From Gymnopilus junonius (Eukaryota > Basidiomycota > Agaricomycetes > Agaricales > Galerinaceae), in assembly GCA_015501075.1 (NCBI GenBank), contig JADNYJ010000005.1:1-64000 (forward strand): a DNA stretch of 64,000 bases. The letters are read 5' to 3'. A program made the translations under genes and the position numbers. A model generated the notes under the pieces. The model saw only the letters and a program-made list of their open reading frames with translations. It searched no databases and was not told the DNA's origin. Shown here piece by piece: positions 12,500 through 23,936 of the stretch (within the stretch, counting starts at the first letter, position 1; every line of letters starts with the position of its first letter).

Positions 12500-15270
12500 T
12501 TCTCTTCAAAATAACACTCAGAAAAACTATCCTATCTACAGGACAACTTCCTATCCAGTATGTAGCGCAATATTTATATTCCTCGGGTGCCACCACTCAG
12601 AACTTCAGTGACGGACAAAGCAAAGCTTTAAGCAGCTTGATGTGGTAGTGTCTCTCATCAATCACGTGCATGTAATGCTCACCGAACGCGTTCCCGATGT
12701 CGGACAAGGTCCGGTCACCGTCAATGTCACCGCTCGCGCTCTTCCTGAATGTTCCCGTCCTGACGCTCTTCCTTCCAGAGATCTGGCTGTTCTCGGCCTC
12801 TTTTTCTTCAGAGGCATATCGTTAGCATATCGTGTCATCCTCCATGCCTTCTTTATCTCTCTGAAGATCGTCTTACACACCAATTTGCATGTGCCGTGTG
12901 AAGGTCGTGCTAGCCAGCGCTGAAGCTTTCCTGTGGGCTTGACGTAGCATAAAGGTCGAAGAATGAGCATACCATCGTCAATATGCCGCCGCCAGTTATT
13001 CCGAGTAAGAATCGTACATGTACGCTGGATGTAAAGCCCAGGTCTGTCTACATTTTCTCCTCATGCTCAATGTATTCACAATTATTTTTGCAGCCTTACG
13101 ACAAGGCACTACATTCTCAAGTCGCTCCTTTGCGCAATGACGTATGTCACTTACACGTCGCCCTGAGCCTTATGTACGAAATGGTGACCAGTGGCGAGTT
13201 CTTCTGCGGTAAAGTCGACCAGCGGATATCTTAATTCTTGGCAAAATGGCAGGTGCGATCTGGCGGAGGAGGAAAGTGGGCGATGAACCGGTGACCGCTT
13301 ACTTACTGTACACCTTTTTTTTGTTGTATTGACCTGGTTTCCGCTGTAGGATGGCTCTGCAGTACCCTTCGAAACTATGGGCAACGTCCTTCTCTCCCTT
13401 CCTACTAGTATTCAGACCAACCCTCAAGTCAAAGAGCGTCCCGAGCGTGCTTGCCAACATTTCTCAACTATAAATGAGTACGTTCTTCTGAGTCGTCATT
13501 CCTGACGGGCTTGAGCTTAACCGGTATTTGCAGGACTGTTCGAGAATACTCAACTGCTCATCGTAGGCTAGTAAGGCGCAGCTGCCGGTGTTCATGCCCG
13601 CCGATATTCTGCGCCAGTTTCTCAAGCTTCCAGGATCCTACTTCGACCACGGACTCCAAACGATGAAGAGACTTACGCAATGAAGCTCTCGCCCGAGTGG
13701 GCTATCTCTTGAATAAAGTCGTGATGTCAAGTCGGAGGGAACCCACACAACGGCGTGGCATTCTATATGCATTGACCAGAAGAGGATTTCGCTGAGCTGC
13801 GCTCTAAGTTTGACGAGCGGTCTTAAGGTCAAGATGGGGCTGGAGGCGGACCGATTTCAAAGAGCATTACAAGTGCCGCTCTAGCTGCATGTCCAATAGC
13901 CGATGTGTTCGAACGAAGTTGGCGGATAATGAAGAAGAGGTAATTGCTTTTACTATTATGTCTTTCCGTACTTTTCTACTGATATTAATCCCCTTTATTT
14001 TCTTGTAGGACGACTCAGTGTCTTTACTCCTTCATTGAACATTGTACACAGCCCAACACCCCTCCTCCTTTTCCTTTTTTGCCAGTACTCAAACTCCTGC
14101 TCGTACCGACCTTCCATCTCAAGCTGTGACGCGGCACAGACTCACCCACGTCCTTCCTGGCGCATTCTTGAAAGGCATAGTAGCCGAACTTACGCTCACT
14201 GACCTGTTCGGGCCCGTTTGGGCTTCTGCGGAACTTTATCGCCTTCATGTCGCTATTGCATCACTCCTGCCGGTGCTCATGGGTCATACGGCAACTATAG
14301 CCCATGTCGGTCCATTCACCTCCCATTTCCGGGCACTACAACCATCCTTCTCCCTCCAAATACATATCTCACGCAGACATGGAACAGAGGGTGACGTCGA
14401 ACCCGATAGCAACGTCCAACTAACATTGACCATGGCTCGCGTCGTGAAGCAAGCTCAAAAACGATTGTAATGCGGCCACTGCATGCGCTTCTGCGGCCCC
14501 TTCCGACGAACCTGCAATTCTGCCGTCAAGGACCTCAAGGTCGACACTGGAGATGGATACACAGGGGCTGCATATTGCTCAGGTGTTGATGGCACTGACC
14601 AAGGTCACGATCGGAGAGTATGAGTCGATGCTATGGTTGAAGATGAGATCGTCTCTCTGGTGCGGATCTATGCGCACAATAGTGATTGCGCTATCTGGTG
14701 ACGCTGTTGAGGTTGGTTTGTCCAGTGGATCTGCTGCTGGCGATGCCAATGGCTCATGTAGCAACACCATCTCCCCCGCGACGCGATTAATCACCGCCAG
14801 TCCCGTCGCTGGTGCTTAAGGTTCCTTTTTTACTCATCCTATCCTCGAACCTCCAGACATTCCTCCCAATTAATCGTGAATTGGTATTGGGGCGTGCGCG
14901 TTCATCACGTGATATGGCACAGGTGGTGGCAACCTCCGGGCCTCCTTGTTCTCAAGATGTCAAATCAATAGCCATTCTACAGGCACGAAAACGCTCGCGG
15001 AGGCGTACAGTTGTCTGTAACCATCTACTCAGCTACAAATGCTTCTTCGACCACGATGCTCGGTTGTAACTGATCAAGTATAAGAATGCTTGTATTACGA
15101 GGTTGGTCGCTTCCGTCTAAGTATTCCATGCAATATCTACTTATTCCTGAGTATTACCGCAGTTGCCATGGAATCCTTGTACTGCTTGTACTCTCAAAGT
15201 GCGCGACTATATGAATCTGTCGCGAAATCGTAGCCAGTCTTTCAGTGTCTGGTTCTTGCGTCTTTTTCGC
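12500..15270. other. No gene recognised
   Basis: Several short open frames, the longest 142 codons at 14,042-14,470 (plus, ends MARVVKQAQKRL). A possible intron at about 13,940-14,009 joins a Cys-containing short frame (KCRSSCMSNSRCVRTK near 13,868) to an acidic one (NEEEDDSVS). These may be relics of a gene, but I recognise no family and no continuous splice model. Confidence 0.35.
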
Positions 15271-15275
15271 TTGCC

Positions 15276-16742
15276 ATGCCTAGTATCAGTGAGTCAGGTC
15301 CAGTACCTGCTATCTGCACTTATGACGTTGACTTATCGTCCATTAGGCGCTTCACTTCGCTCTGGAATAAGGAGTTCGTTCAGCATCTTTGGTATGTATA
15401 TATTGTTTCTGAACTTCTGCAACTTTGGTAACGAATGTTTCCCCTCAGGGAGGCCGTGGTTGAAGACAATATCTGCGGACAAATCCTCAGCGGCAGTATT
15501 ACGATCGCCGATTTGCCCAACGAAATTCTCGTGCAAATATTTCTTTTCACGACGGAACCGACAAATGGAATAGTTGATAAGATTGATCATGCGCTCATCT
15601 CGAAGACTCCCATATGCTCTCCGAAGACAATGGCCTCGCCTTTCCCTCTTTCCCAAGTTTGTCAGCTGTGGAGACAAATCATTCTCGACACTAAGGCTAT
15701 GTGGCGGTCTATTGCTCTTTCGAATCCTACTATACGCCATGTTCATCGTGTCGAGTTATGGATGGAGCGAGTTAAAAACCACACCATCGACATCTTGATT
15801 CATCTCAACTACCCTCATACTTTTCCATCAGAACATCATGACGCAATTGTACAGATATTCGAATTCCTTGGTCGGAGGGCCACAACGTGGCGCAGTCTCG
15901 AGTTTGGTACTTCGCATTTTATCCCGCCACCGCTTATCACATCATTAAGGGGTCTGAGCACGGCGAACTCCTCATGTCTACGTCGAGTCACTGTATCCAC
16001 TCCTCTACTTGAACGTCCCGTGGATGAACTTTGGGCATTCCTCCACAATATACAAAGTATAGAGATGCTTTGGTGGCGAGGTCCTCATGTCTATCGAGCA
16101 ACAAGGTCTTCAAGTTCGCGCCTTCAGTTCCTAGAACTTTCGGGGATTTCGAAAGCTATTATGCCCAGCATTCCAACATTTCTTGTCAATACCCTATCAC
16201 CGTTCGCCAACCTAGAGGAATTATTCATTAATTTCCAATTTGAACCCCCTTTACCTACGTCCAGCCAAGATGAACTTCCTAGGCCAATCGTCTTCCGCAA
16301 GCTCCGTCGTCTTACCATCGGCGCTGAAATTTGGCTTAAAGATTTTGCAGAAAGGTTTACTGCGCCTGCCCTTCAATACCTGAATGTCCGCTCCGGAGAT
16401 ACACTGTATGTGGACAACTTCCTCCGGCGCTCCAGGTGTGTGTTAACGGAGTTCATTATGCATTCCGTCCCGGCGTACAGATTTGGAGACTTGTTCGACT
16501 TAAGCGTCCTTCAGTCCGTGACATCTCTCGCGCTTTATGGGAAGAATTCCTTGGACCTTAATCACCTTGTCAAGTTACTTCACTGCCCACCTCAGGCTTC
16601 GACTCGACTACATGATAAAAATTATCCCTCTATTCCATATTTCCCCAACCTTCAGCACCTGACACTTAATGGTACTGTGATGCGAATAAGACGTTCGATG
16701 AAAGGTCCATGCTTCTCATGCTTGACGGTCGATTCAGGATGA
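15276..16742 (+). CDS. F-box-like / leucine-rich-repeat-type protein, possibly frameshifted
   Basis: Exon 1 (15276-15391) starts MPSISESGPVP; intron 15392-15448 (GTATGT...CCTCAG); exon 2 from 15449 restores the frame as HLW-EAVVEDN. The F-box-like core follows at about residues 55-110: IADLPNEILVQIF, then SQVCQLWRQIILDTKAMW, as in the large agaricomycete F-box families that recruit substrates to SCF ubiquitin ligases. The remainder resembles their degenerate leucine-rich repeats (LEELFINF, LRRLTIG, LQHLTLNG). The frame stops at 16742, but a second frame (DANKTFDERSMLLML onward to TAA near 16903) continues the same type of sequence, so one base appears missing near 16,678. Either the gene is a young pseudogene, or the reference has an error, or the protein ends early. 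Total about 470 aa if continuous. Confidence 0.7.
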
Positions 16743-16909
16743 TACCTCTTAGGCGGTCGCAGGTGGCGAAATTGCTCAAACTTGATCTTTCTGTTCCTCG
16801 GATAACCGACCTTTTGTGGAGGTATCTGAAGGCGATGAAAGGGAAGGGTAAGGTAACGCTCCGAACAACCTCGCATTCAGCATGTAGTGATGATATGTTG
16901 TAACTCTTT

Positions 16910-18950
16910 AACTTTCTCAATCTTATTATACGGTATTGGTAAAGCATTCTTTATCTGTATACCCTGAAAGGACTGCCATGGACATACGCAGTAGTCGTCA
17001 ATCATGAATCTAAAACATATTTGTATTCATTATAATTTATAGGATTCTGCAGCATTAGATCATTAAAGAACTTATTATGCTTGCGATTCTTAGCCAATGG
17101 CTGGAAGCTGTCGAGTTCTCAAATTATGTGCCAGGCGAGTCGAAGTATTGACGCGACTGGAGAATAGGGGCGAACCGGTCATCACGTGTCCTTCAAGTTG
17201 ACTTGACCACAGGTTCTTTTTCAAATTTCCGGACGTTCGTCGACGTCGTTCAAACGTTCATCGCGTCGTTCTCCCCATTCCTCGCGACATCATTATGAAG
17301 ATTACAACTCTGTTGCATACCTTAACGTTACTTCCGCCTTCAACTATGGAGTGTCTCTGAGGACCACTCGCTCAGGCGAGTTGAATCTACAGGATTTTGT
17401 TGAAGTGCAGTGCAGTGAGTGCTTACCAAGCGCTTACAGGCTAACCATCGTATCCATGGCTGAAATTTTTTGATTTTCAAGGCAGAGACTCGACGCTTTA
17501 ACGACAGGCTATACTTGAACGACTGAACTGCATTCAAAAGGAACCCTTGTCGGTATATGGTCTATTTATACTCTTTATTTTACTGACGAATTTCAGTCAA
17601 ATCGTCTTGCCTCTAAGCAGGACATGATCAAGTTATCAAGCATTGAATGTCCATGACTCGGGAAAAATCTTTCTCTGCAGCATAACACGATCTCAAACTC
17701 TTTCTCGGAAAGAGGCGCATGCTGGCGACTTCTTGTGGCTATATCACGAGCTCCCGATTTCTCAGGTATCTCGCGATAGATGCTTAAGCATTATTCACGT
17801 TCCAAGGTCATGCCTATCGTGATTTTACAAAAATTCGATAACCGATCCACTGGCTGCCATCGCACAGACCATCCCTCCTCAAGCCCTTCAGTTAATAGGG
17901 CTCACCATGAACCATATTAGCTTATCCGGCAGGCGATGTTTTGGGGCCTGTATTCATTTTCCTCGGACGCATGAGGGAGAAGCAATAACTCTGTGAGTGA
18001 CCGGTTCATCACGAATCATGCTGCAGAAACATGTAAGGTTCGTCAGACGACAGCTAATCCTCCCGTAGCGCCACCAGTTAATGCTACTGCATCACATTCA
18101 GGACCATTCTCCTCCGAGTCTGCGCCGTCGCTCGTTGGAAGTCTCACAGAGGGAGCTCAAACCTAACTTTCGATGCAACTATAGTATAAGATCTCGAGCA
18201 GGTATGGTTATGTTTCTTTCTTTCGCCTTTTTTCAAAATGATTCATTTCCTTCACGTAGTGCGCACTATAGCTTTCGTTCAACAGGCTGCTTCTCAAACG
18301 AGAAGCACCAAAGCTGTGATGAATGTCGACCGTCACCGACTTTCGCATGGGCTCACGTTATAGGTATATTCTTCAACGGTGCAAATGAATGTTATGTTAA
18401 CGCATTCCATTTTATCCAGGAGGCAGGCACCAAAGATCTGGGCGGGCGTACTTACCTGAGGGCAGAGCTAGGACTTGTGGTCTTGCAGACCGCCAGCTCG
18501 TTATCTTCAGACTGGCACTATGCAATACTCAGTTTTCTTTCACTCGTTTTCTCTTCGCTTTTCTCACGGCGCTTGTCACGATTATAGACGGTGACCAATC
18601 GACCATAAGCTTTGTACGCGAGGTGTCAACGCTTTGAGGATAAAAAGACTTCCCTCGTGTGCAGCGTCAACGGATCTGGCTAGTCTGGTAACCCAACCGT
18701 TTTAGCTTCCCCTTTCTTTGCTGGGGACCGAGAATAATGTCACCTTCTTTGAATTCTTCACTCTACCCCACCGTCTTTCACTTTTGATCATAATCACGTA
18801 TCGTTGTTTCCCTCGTGACGGTCTCTTGGTTCGGCAATTTTGTATGATATTGTTTTCCTCATAAAACAAACTGTTTGCCGTCCGACAAGGGTGTTGATAT
18901 TCTAGTTGGTTATAATGAGGACTAAAATATTTCCGGAAAATGGTAAATAC
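16910..18950. other. Mostly unassigned; possible spliced hypothetical gene
   Basis: 16,910-18,000 shows nothing recognised except a short inverse copy (17,405-17,485) of sequence at 9,465-9,545. At 18,081-18,587 (plus) an open frame of 168 codons contains two intron-like segments (GTATGG...CACGTAG near 18,202-18,260 and GTATAT...ATCCAG near 18,362-18,420) whose removal keeps the frame. That would give a protein with RSTGCFSNEKHQSCDECRP and GRTYLRAELGLVV. No family recognised; weak evidence. Confidence 0.3.
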
Positions 18951-18956
18951 ACTATC

Positions 18957-19750
18957 GTACGCGACTTTTACACTGGTTCGGCGGATGCCATATGAACTGA
19001 CAGAGATTTGCGATAGGCGCTCTTCTAGGCAGGCCTTACTAGCAGATATTTCTCAAATGCGACTATAATAAATCCTGATGAATGAATCTGTCAAAGGTCA
19101 GACAAGAACGTCTAACCCCCTTCTTGAAAATTTTATTAATCAAACCCTGAGGCGACAATTCTCTGATGTGTGTGCGGTATCGATCATTATTGTAGGCACG
19201 AACATTCGGAGGCTCCCTGAATCTGAAAATAAGTTCTCAAGGCAGGCAATGCACCCTCATTTCGAAAAAATGTCACTGTATTTGGACCCTGTCCGCCTCG
19301 CTTTACATTTGTAATAAATATTGTAAGTAAAAAGAGAAGGCGGGCACATTCAGCTCGTAAGTAACAAGACCTCACCGATGCGAATGCTGGATGCGGCGAG
19401 CAATGGAGAATCGGAGACTATGGGCCAATAAAATCACACTTGTGTTTATCGGCAGGTCATACCATGATGGAAATCTGGGATACAGACCCTTAGATGTGGG
19501 ACCAGAATTATTGGTGGGAGAAAAGGTCTGACGTGAATTATCATGTTCCGGAAATGTTGCTCCTTCTTCGGCTGTACCAGGGCGTGGAATTTAGAAGACA
19601 AGCAGGCTACAGGAGCATGGACAAGGTATTGCTTTTTGGCAGCCTATTCAACCTGTTTTGTTGATTGTTTGGTTGTCGTACAACTTACAGAAGGAGACGA
19701 TGTTTAGAGTTGTTTTTCTTCATTGTCCGTCTTCTCTCTCTTCTTTCGTA
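18957..19750 (+). repeat. 5' flank of copy E
   Basis: Begins around CGTACGCGACTTTTACACTGG, similar to the start of the copy D flank at about 9,632. It continues with the upstream flank shared by copies A and C, inverted relative to them. This is the best marker for where the repeated unit starts. Confidence 0.5.
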
Positions 19751-19753
19751 ACA

Positions 19754-21806
19754 ATGCCGTCCTATCCCTTCGCTGACCCGCTTGATTGGGCCGCCTTTAA
19801 CGATAGTTACTTCCAAGGTATTATAAGACTACTCTTCTGCGTGACAATAAATAATATTTTGGTTGTTTTTTGTATAGTACCTGCTGCCACTCATGCAATC
19901 GAAAACTATGCCACCAACAATCCCTCTTCGAATCCCCAACTTCCTCAGCCTCTTCCTCCTTTTGAGGGAAGGAGAGAGGCAAATGTGGCTCGCCTTCACA
20001 CATTAGTTGATCAGACCAATGATTTTGATTTGCGAAACACGAGCAACCAATCCATCTCTGATACCCTTCCGCCTTTCGAGGAGCGGGGAAGAAGAGATAT
20101 AAAGCTTTTACAGTGTCATCGTTACTTCCTGGCCTTGAGAGCGACCCCAATTATTCCTGGATGTTTGTCAACGATGCCTTACCACCTGCCTTTTTCATGC
20201 CCCACGAATCTTGTTCTCCCGCCGTTATGCGTACAGCCGGAATGGGAGACCAGGTGGTATACGATGATTCCATCTACCCACTCTCTGGGTCATCAACCAC
20301 GTCCGCTAGTTATGCATATCCTTTCCCATCACCTAGTGCCACGGATCATGCAATGGGAGCCCCCTCGCTTCCAGCTCACCTGCTGAGTTACAATAATCAG
20401 GATCCAACCACCGTCCGTTCAACCCTCCACTACGGAGAGGTTGAATTAAACCAAAAACAAACGTTTGGCCAGCCTCTGGGCAGCCACACAAGCCACTCCA
20501 AAGAATGGTTCTTTGAGCGGCACGAGGCCCACATTCAAAGCACGAGCCAAAGGTAAGAGTTTGATCGATTCCAACCTCTCGGTCTATGGGCTAAAACCAA
20601 TTCACAATAAACAGTATGGCAGAAGTGCTTCCATTTCGCCCCATTGGGGTCCAGCACGACCTCACCGCGCCACTGTCAGGGCCATCGCCACTGCATCCAA
20701 CATGGATGACTGAAAGCTATAAGGTTGCGCAGCCTTCCTTTCAGCAACAACAAGGTCGTCGTGGCTCTCGTAGACCCTTGAAGTCTACATCGACCTTCGC
20801 AGACAAGAAGTGCGTACCGTAATCTCTTCTTCGTAGCTAGGAAATTAAACGATGCTGTGTCACGCAGAGTTCAGCACTCACAAAAAAAGAGAAAGCGCTA
20901 CTTTCCTCGGGTTGGGAAAGATGGATGGGCAATTGCCAACCCAGGCATAATGAAGTTTCTCAGAGAAAGTAACTCTCCTGAGCCTGTACTTTCATGCCCG
21001 GGAGGCTCTATGGCCTATCCAAGTTCGTTCCCGTCGCCTTCTTTTCCACTGAGATGTGTCTTATAAGATCTCTTTAGTCAAGCAATCTCCACCAAGCCGA
21101 CAGCTTCTAATGGCCCACCAAGCTACCTCTCAGTTCTCAAGCGAAAGCGAGGAGCATACGGCAAGTCCGGTATGCATCCAGCACATCTTACGCAATGGTC
21201 AACGTCTTCTGGTGGGGTGGCCGGGCTGCAGCATTCTAGGATAGCAAATGAAGATGTGTACACGGCAAGGTTTGTGGTTGAATCAAACCTCACCTACTCG
21301 AATAACACTGATAATGATCTTCAGAAACGGTTATCGCAACTTCCTCAATAACTGAGCTCTGTGGACTGTCCGTGACAGAGACGGCGTGAATACGGTGAGC
21401 AGATTTCAGGAATTCAATGACTCACACTGGGGTTAAATGACGCTCATCAGAACCCTCTCATCTCCAGACCCGTTCCTTTTCACATGTTCTGCCTGTACCG
21501 TGAGCCGCCGAAGACATGTAAGAAAGATAGCCATGAGGGTATGGATGGAGTTCACTGCAATCCTCAGACAACTGTTAATCGATCCTCACTGTCCCGAATG
21601 TTGGAACGTGGGAACGTCGTGGCATGGAGGAACTTTGACATTGCTTTCCTCCATCTTTCCGGTTGTTCTTCTCCGAAGTCGTTGCGAGAAATGGCAGGTT
21701 CTCGGACTTTTCATGTGCTCTAGCTGTCATTTTTTTCTTGAATATTCCGAATTTCTCTCGAGTTTTAGGGTTGAATTTTACATTATTGCTCATTTCTTTT
21801 ACGAAT
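19754..21806 (+). pseudogene. Orphan gene family, copy E (decayed)
   Basis: Plus-strand relative of A, C and F. Exons: 19754-19817 (MPSYPFADP), 19878-20552 (Pro/Ser-rich, with a frame break near 20,085), 20615-20809 (LPFRPIGVQHDL), 20868-21022 (KKRKRYFPRVGKDGWAIANP) and from 21078. In exon 5 the sequence CCACCAAGCC lacks one base relative to CCACCGAAGCC in C, shifting the frame away from LKRKR. The Cys-containing last exon (PPKTCKKDSHEG) is near 21,500, and the 3' signature lies near 21,605. It lies at the outer end of the left inverted arm; its partner copy F lies at the end of the right arm. Confidence 0.6.
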
Positions 21807-21829
21807 GATACTCACGGGAGACCATCCTA

Positions 21830-23930
21830 GAGTCCTATCCCCAGTGCTTCCTCTCTATTTTCTGTCAACTCGCTTAGTATTTCCATTCCTTGTCAAAAAC
21901 TTTCTCGGTTTATTTATTCATTTCTTGTAAATTTCTTGTTTATTTCATTGTATTTATCATTTGAACTTCTAGCATTCCGTGCGTAAACGATGTGTCCAGT
22001 ATGTCAGGTTGCAAATGTTTAAGATTAGCCATACGAACCACAACACGGAGTATATGTTACCACAGGTAGTCGAACTGGGGACATTGAATTGTACGACGTA
22101 ATAAGTGTCACAGTTGACGCGTTGACGGGCTGCCTGTCATTCCAACGTCGACGACACTCACTCTTCACCATACAATTACCTCTCAGTCGTTTGAAGACAA
22201 AGGCCTCAACATTCTATCTGATATTTTCTCTCTCTTTCCTTTCCCATTCCTTTTTCTCGGGCTCCGCACTTGCCACCGCGTATGCAAGTACGACTCGTAC
22301 GAGTACGGGCACCTCTACTTTACTTGGTCAATTCAACGCTGTTCGCCTTGTTCAATTCTTAAGCTGCATTGCACGTCAGCTTTATCTTGCATGTCTCTAG
22401 CGAGCCCTTTCTCGAGTCAACCTGCTCCACGACCAAGGGGAGTCACAGGGAATGAAAGATCCCCAGCATCTACCATTTTCTCTATTTATCGATGGAGAAT
22501 GCCCCTTTTCCTCGAGTTGAGGTGAATATACATAGGCGAAAGTCCGAGTTCTAGCTCAAATGGCGCAGATGGTGCTAGCCTTCCAGCGATGTTCGACACG
22601 ACAAGAGTGGTAAGTTTTCTTGTTTTGTTTGCTCTTTCTTTCGAGTCTGTTATCGTGATATTAGTTGTTAAGATTTCTCTTACGTAGGGCATTGACTGTC
22701 TGATTGCGAGCGAGATGATCGTGGCCCAGGAGCAGTCATCTCTCCTGACCGTTCCTCGGCCTACCCGTACACAGGTGACTGGTGACCAATTACAGAGAAA
22801 TGTCGTCCACGAAGAACAAGGCTGAAAACTGCAATGCGATATGTCCATTGTCTTATGGAGAAAGAGATCGATACGAGCCGTTGTATTACTTCTTTCTTTT
22901 TCTTCAAATGAAGTTGGAGCATTAACTTTAAAGATTGGATGACTAGCGCTGTTCGCGACTGAAACATTTCTCTTGTGCTTGAATGGCTTTGTTGTATTGT
23001 TCGTCAACAATTATGATGGTGCCACCGTGACTACTGCCCGCGCGTTTAACAAGGTAACTCCGTCTCGACCGGATTCGACATCTCATTTCTCACTTTCTGC
23101 GCGTAGGCTTGCTGTTTCTCGAGTTCATATTCAACGTCGTCCCAGATGGAGGATGTCATGGCACTGCGCTCTGAGGCCGGATTCGTCTCAGATCTGTTAT
23201 CATCGGGGTTGTGAGTTCCTTTCTCCTTTTTGTATTTCTGTCGTCTTTGACAAATGATACTGATTGTTCACTAATCCTTTTTTTTCACCAACAAGGTTTC
23301 CGTCACCAACGGGCGTGGAGTCAGATTTGCGCTGACGAAGAAGACAGCTGGTGGCGTGATGGACCACCGAGCCCTTCACCTTGAGGGAGCTTCCTTCCCA
23401 TGAAAGTCCGCGTCCACTTCTTCAATATCTGACTTTTCGCTAATCGATTATCGCGCTTGAAGTGCGAAGAGCTTCGTTTTGCGAAGTGTAATCGTAGGGT
23501 ATTAGACAACGTGCAAGCGACGCCGTCTTTAAAGGTATTCTCGAAGAGGACGTTGGTAGCCTTTATCGCTGTTGTGGATTAGTTCACGTCCTCAGTTTTG
23601 TTGAATTTAATCACTACGAATGATAATATCCCTACTCGACCTCGGGACTCAATACTGAAGCAGCAGCGCACAGTTGGTATGTGTGTGTCGATTGACGAAA
23701 TGAATTCATATAGGTCAACAAAATCCTCTGAACCGGCAGAATATGATATATCAAAGTTGGGGGGTTGAGTAGTTTGAGCCCCGTTCTTTAGAAATTTACT
23801 GGATCACAATGTCGTTATACCTACCTAGCAGCTGAATTTGACAGCCATTCTTTATGATATCCCTATGTCTCTGTGTGTACTCCAGGGTCAGTAGAATACA
23901 GAGGACCCATAGATTCTCGAAGGGTGGTGT
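21830..23930. other. Duplicated non-genic stretch of the inverted arm
   Basis: Present in both arms. Short frames include one near 22,200-22,380 (plus) with a hydrophobic stretch followed by Ser/Thr-rich sequence, and a minus-strand frame at 23,010-22,486, but neither reading frame is kept in both arms without breaks. A segment of about 465 bp (near 22,967-23,431) is present here but absent from the right arm. Confidence 0.5.
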
Positions 23931-23936
23931 TCGTAT

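Noticed and set aside
14042..14470. 142-codon frame as a gene
   Set aside because: No recognised domain, no relatives in the window, and composition like the surrounding non-coding sequence.
22020..22090. tRNA-like or SINE-like B-box resemblance (GTAGTCGAACTGGGG)
   Set aside because: The putative T-arm does not pair and no D-arm or acceptor stem can be drawn; the right-arm copy does not improve it.
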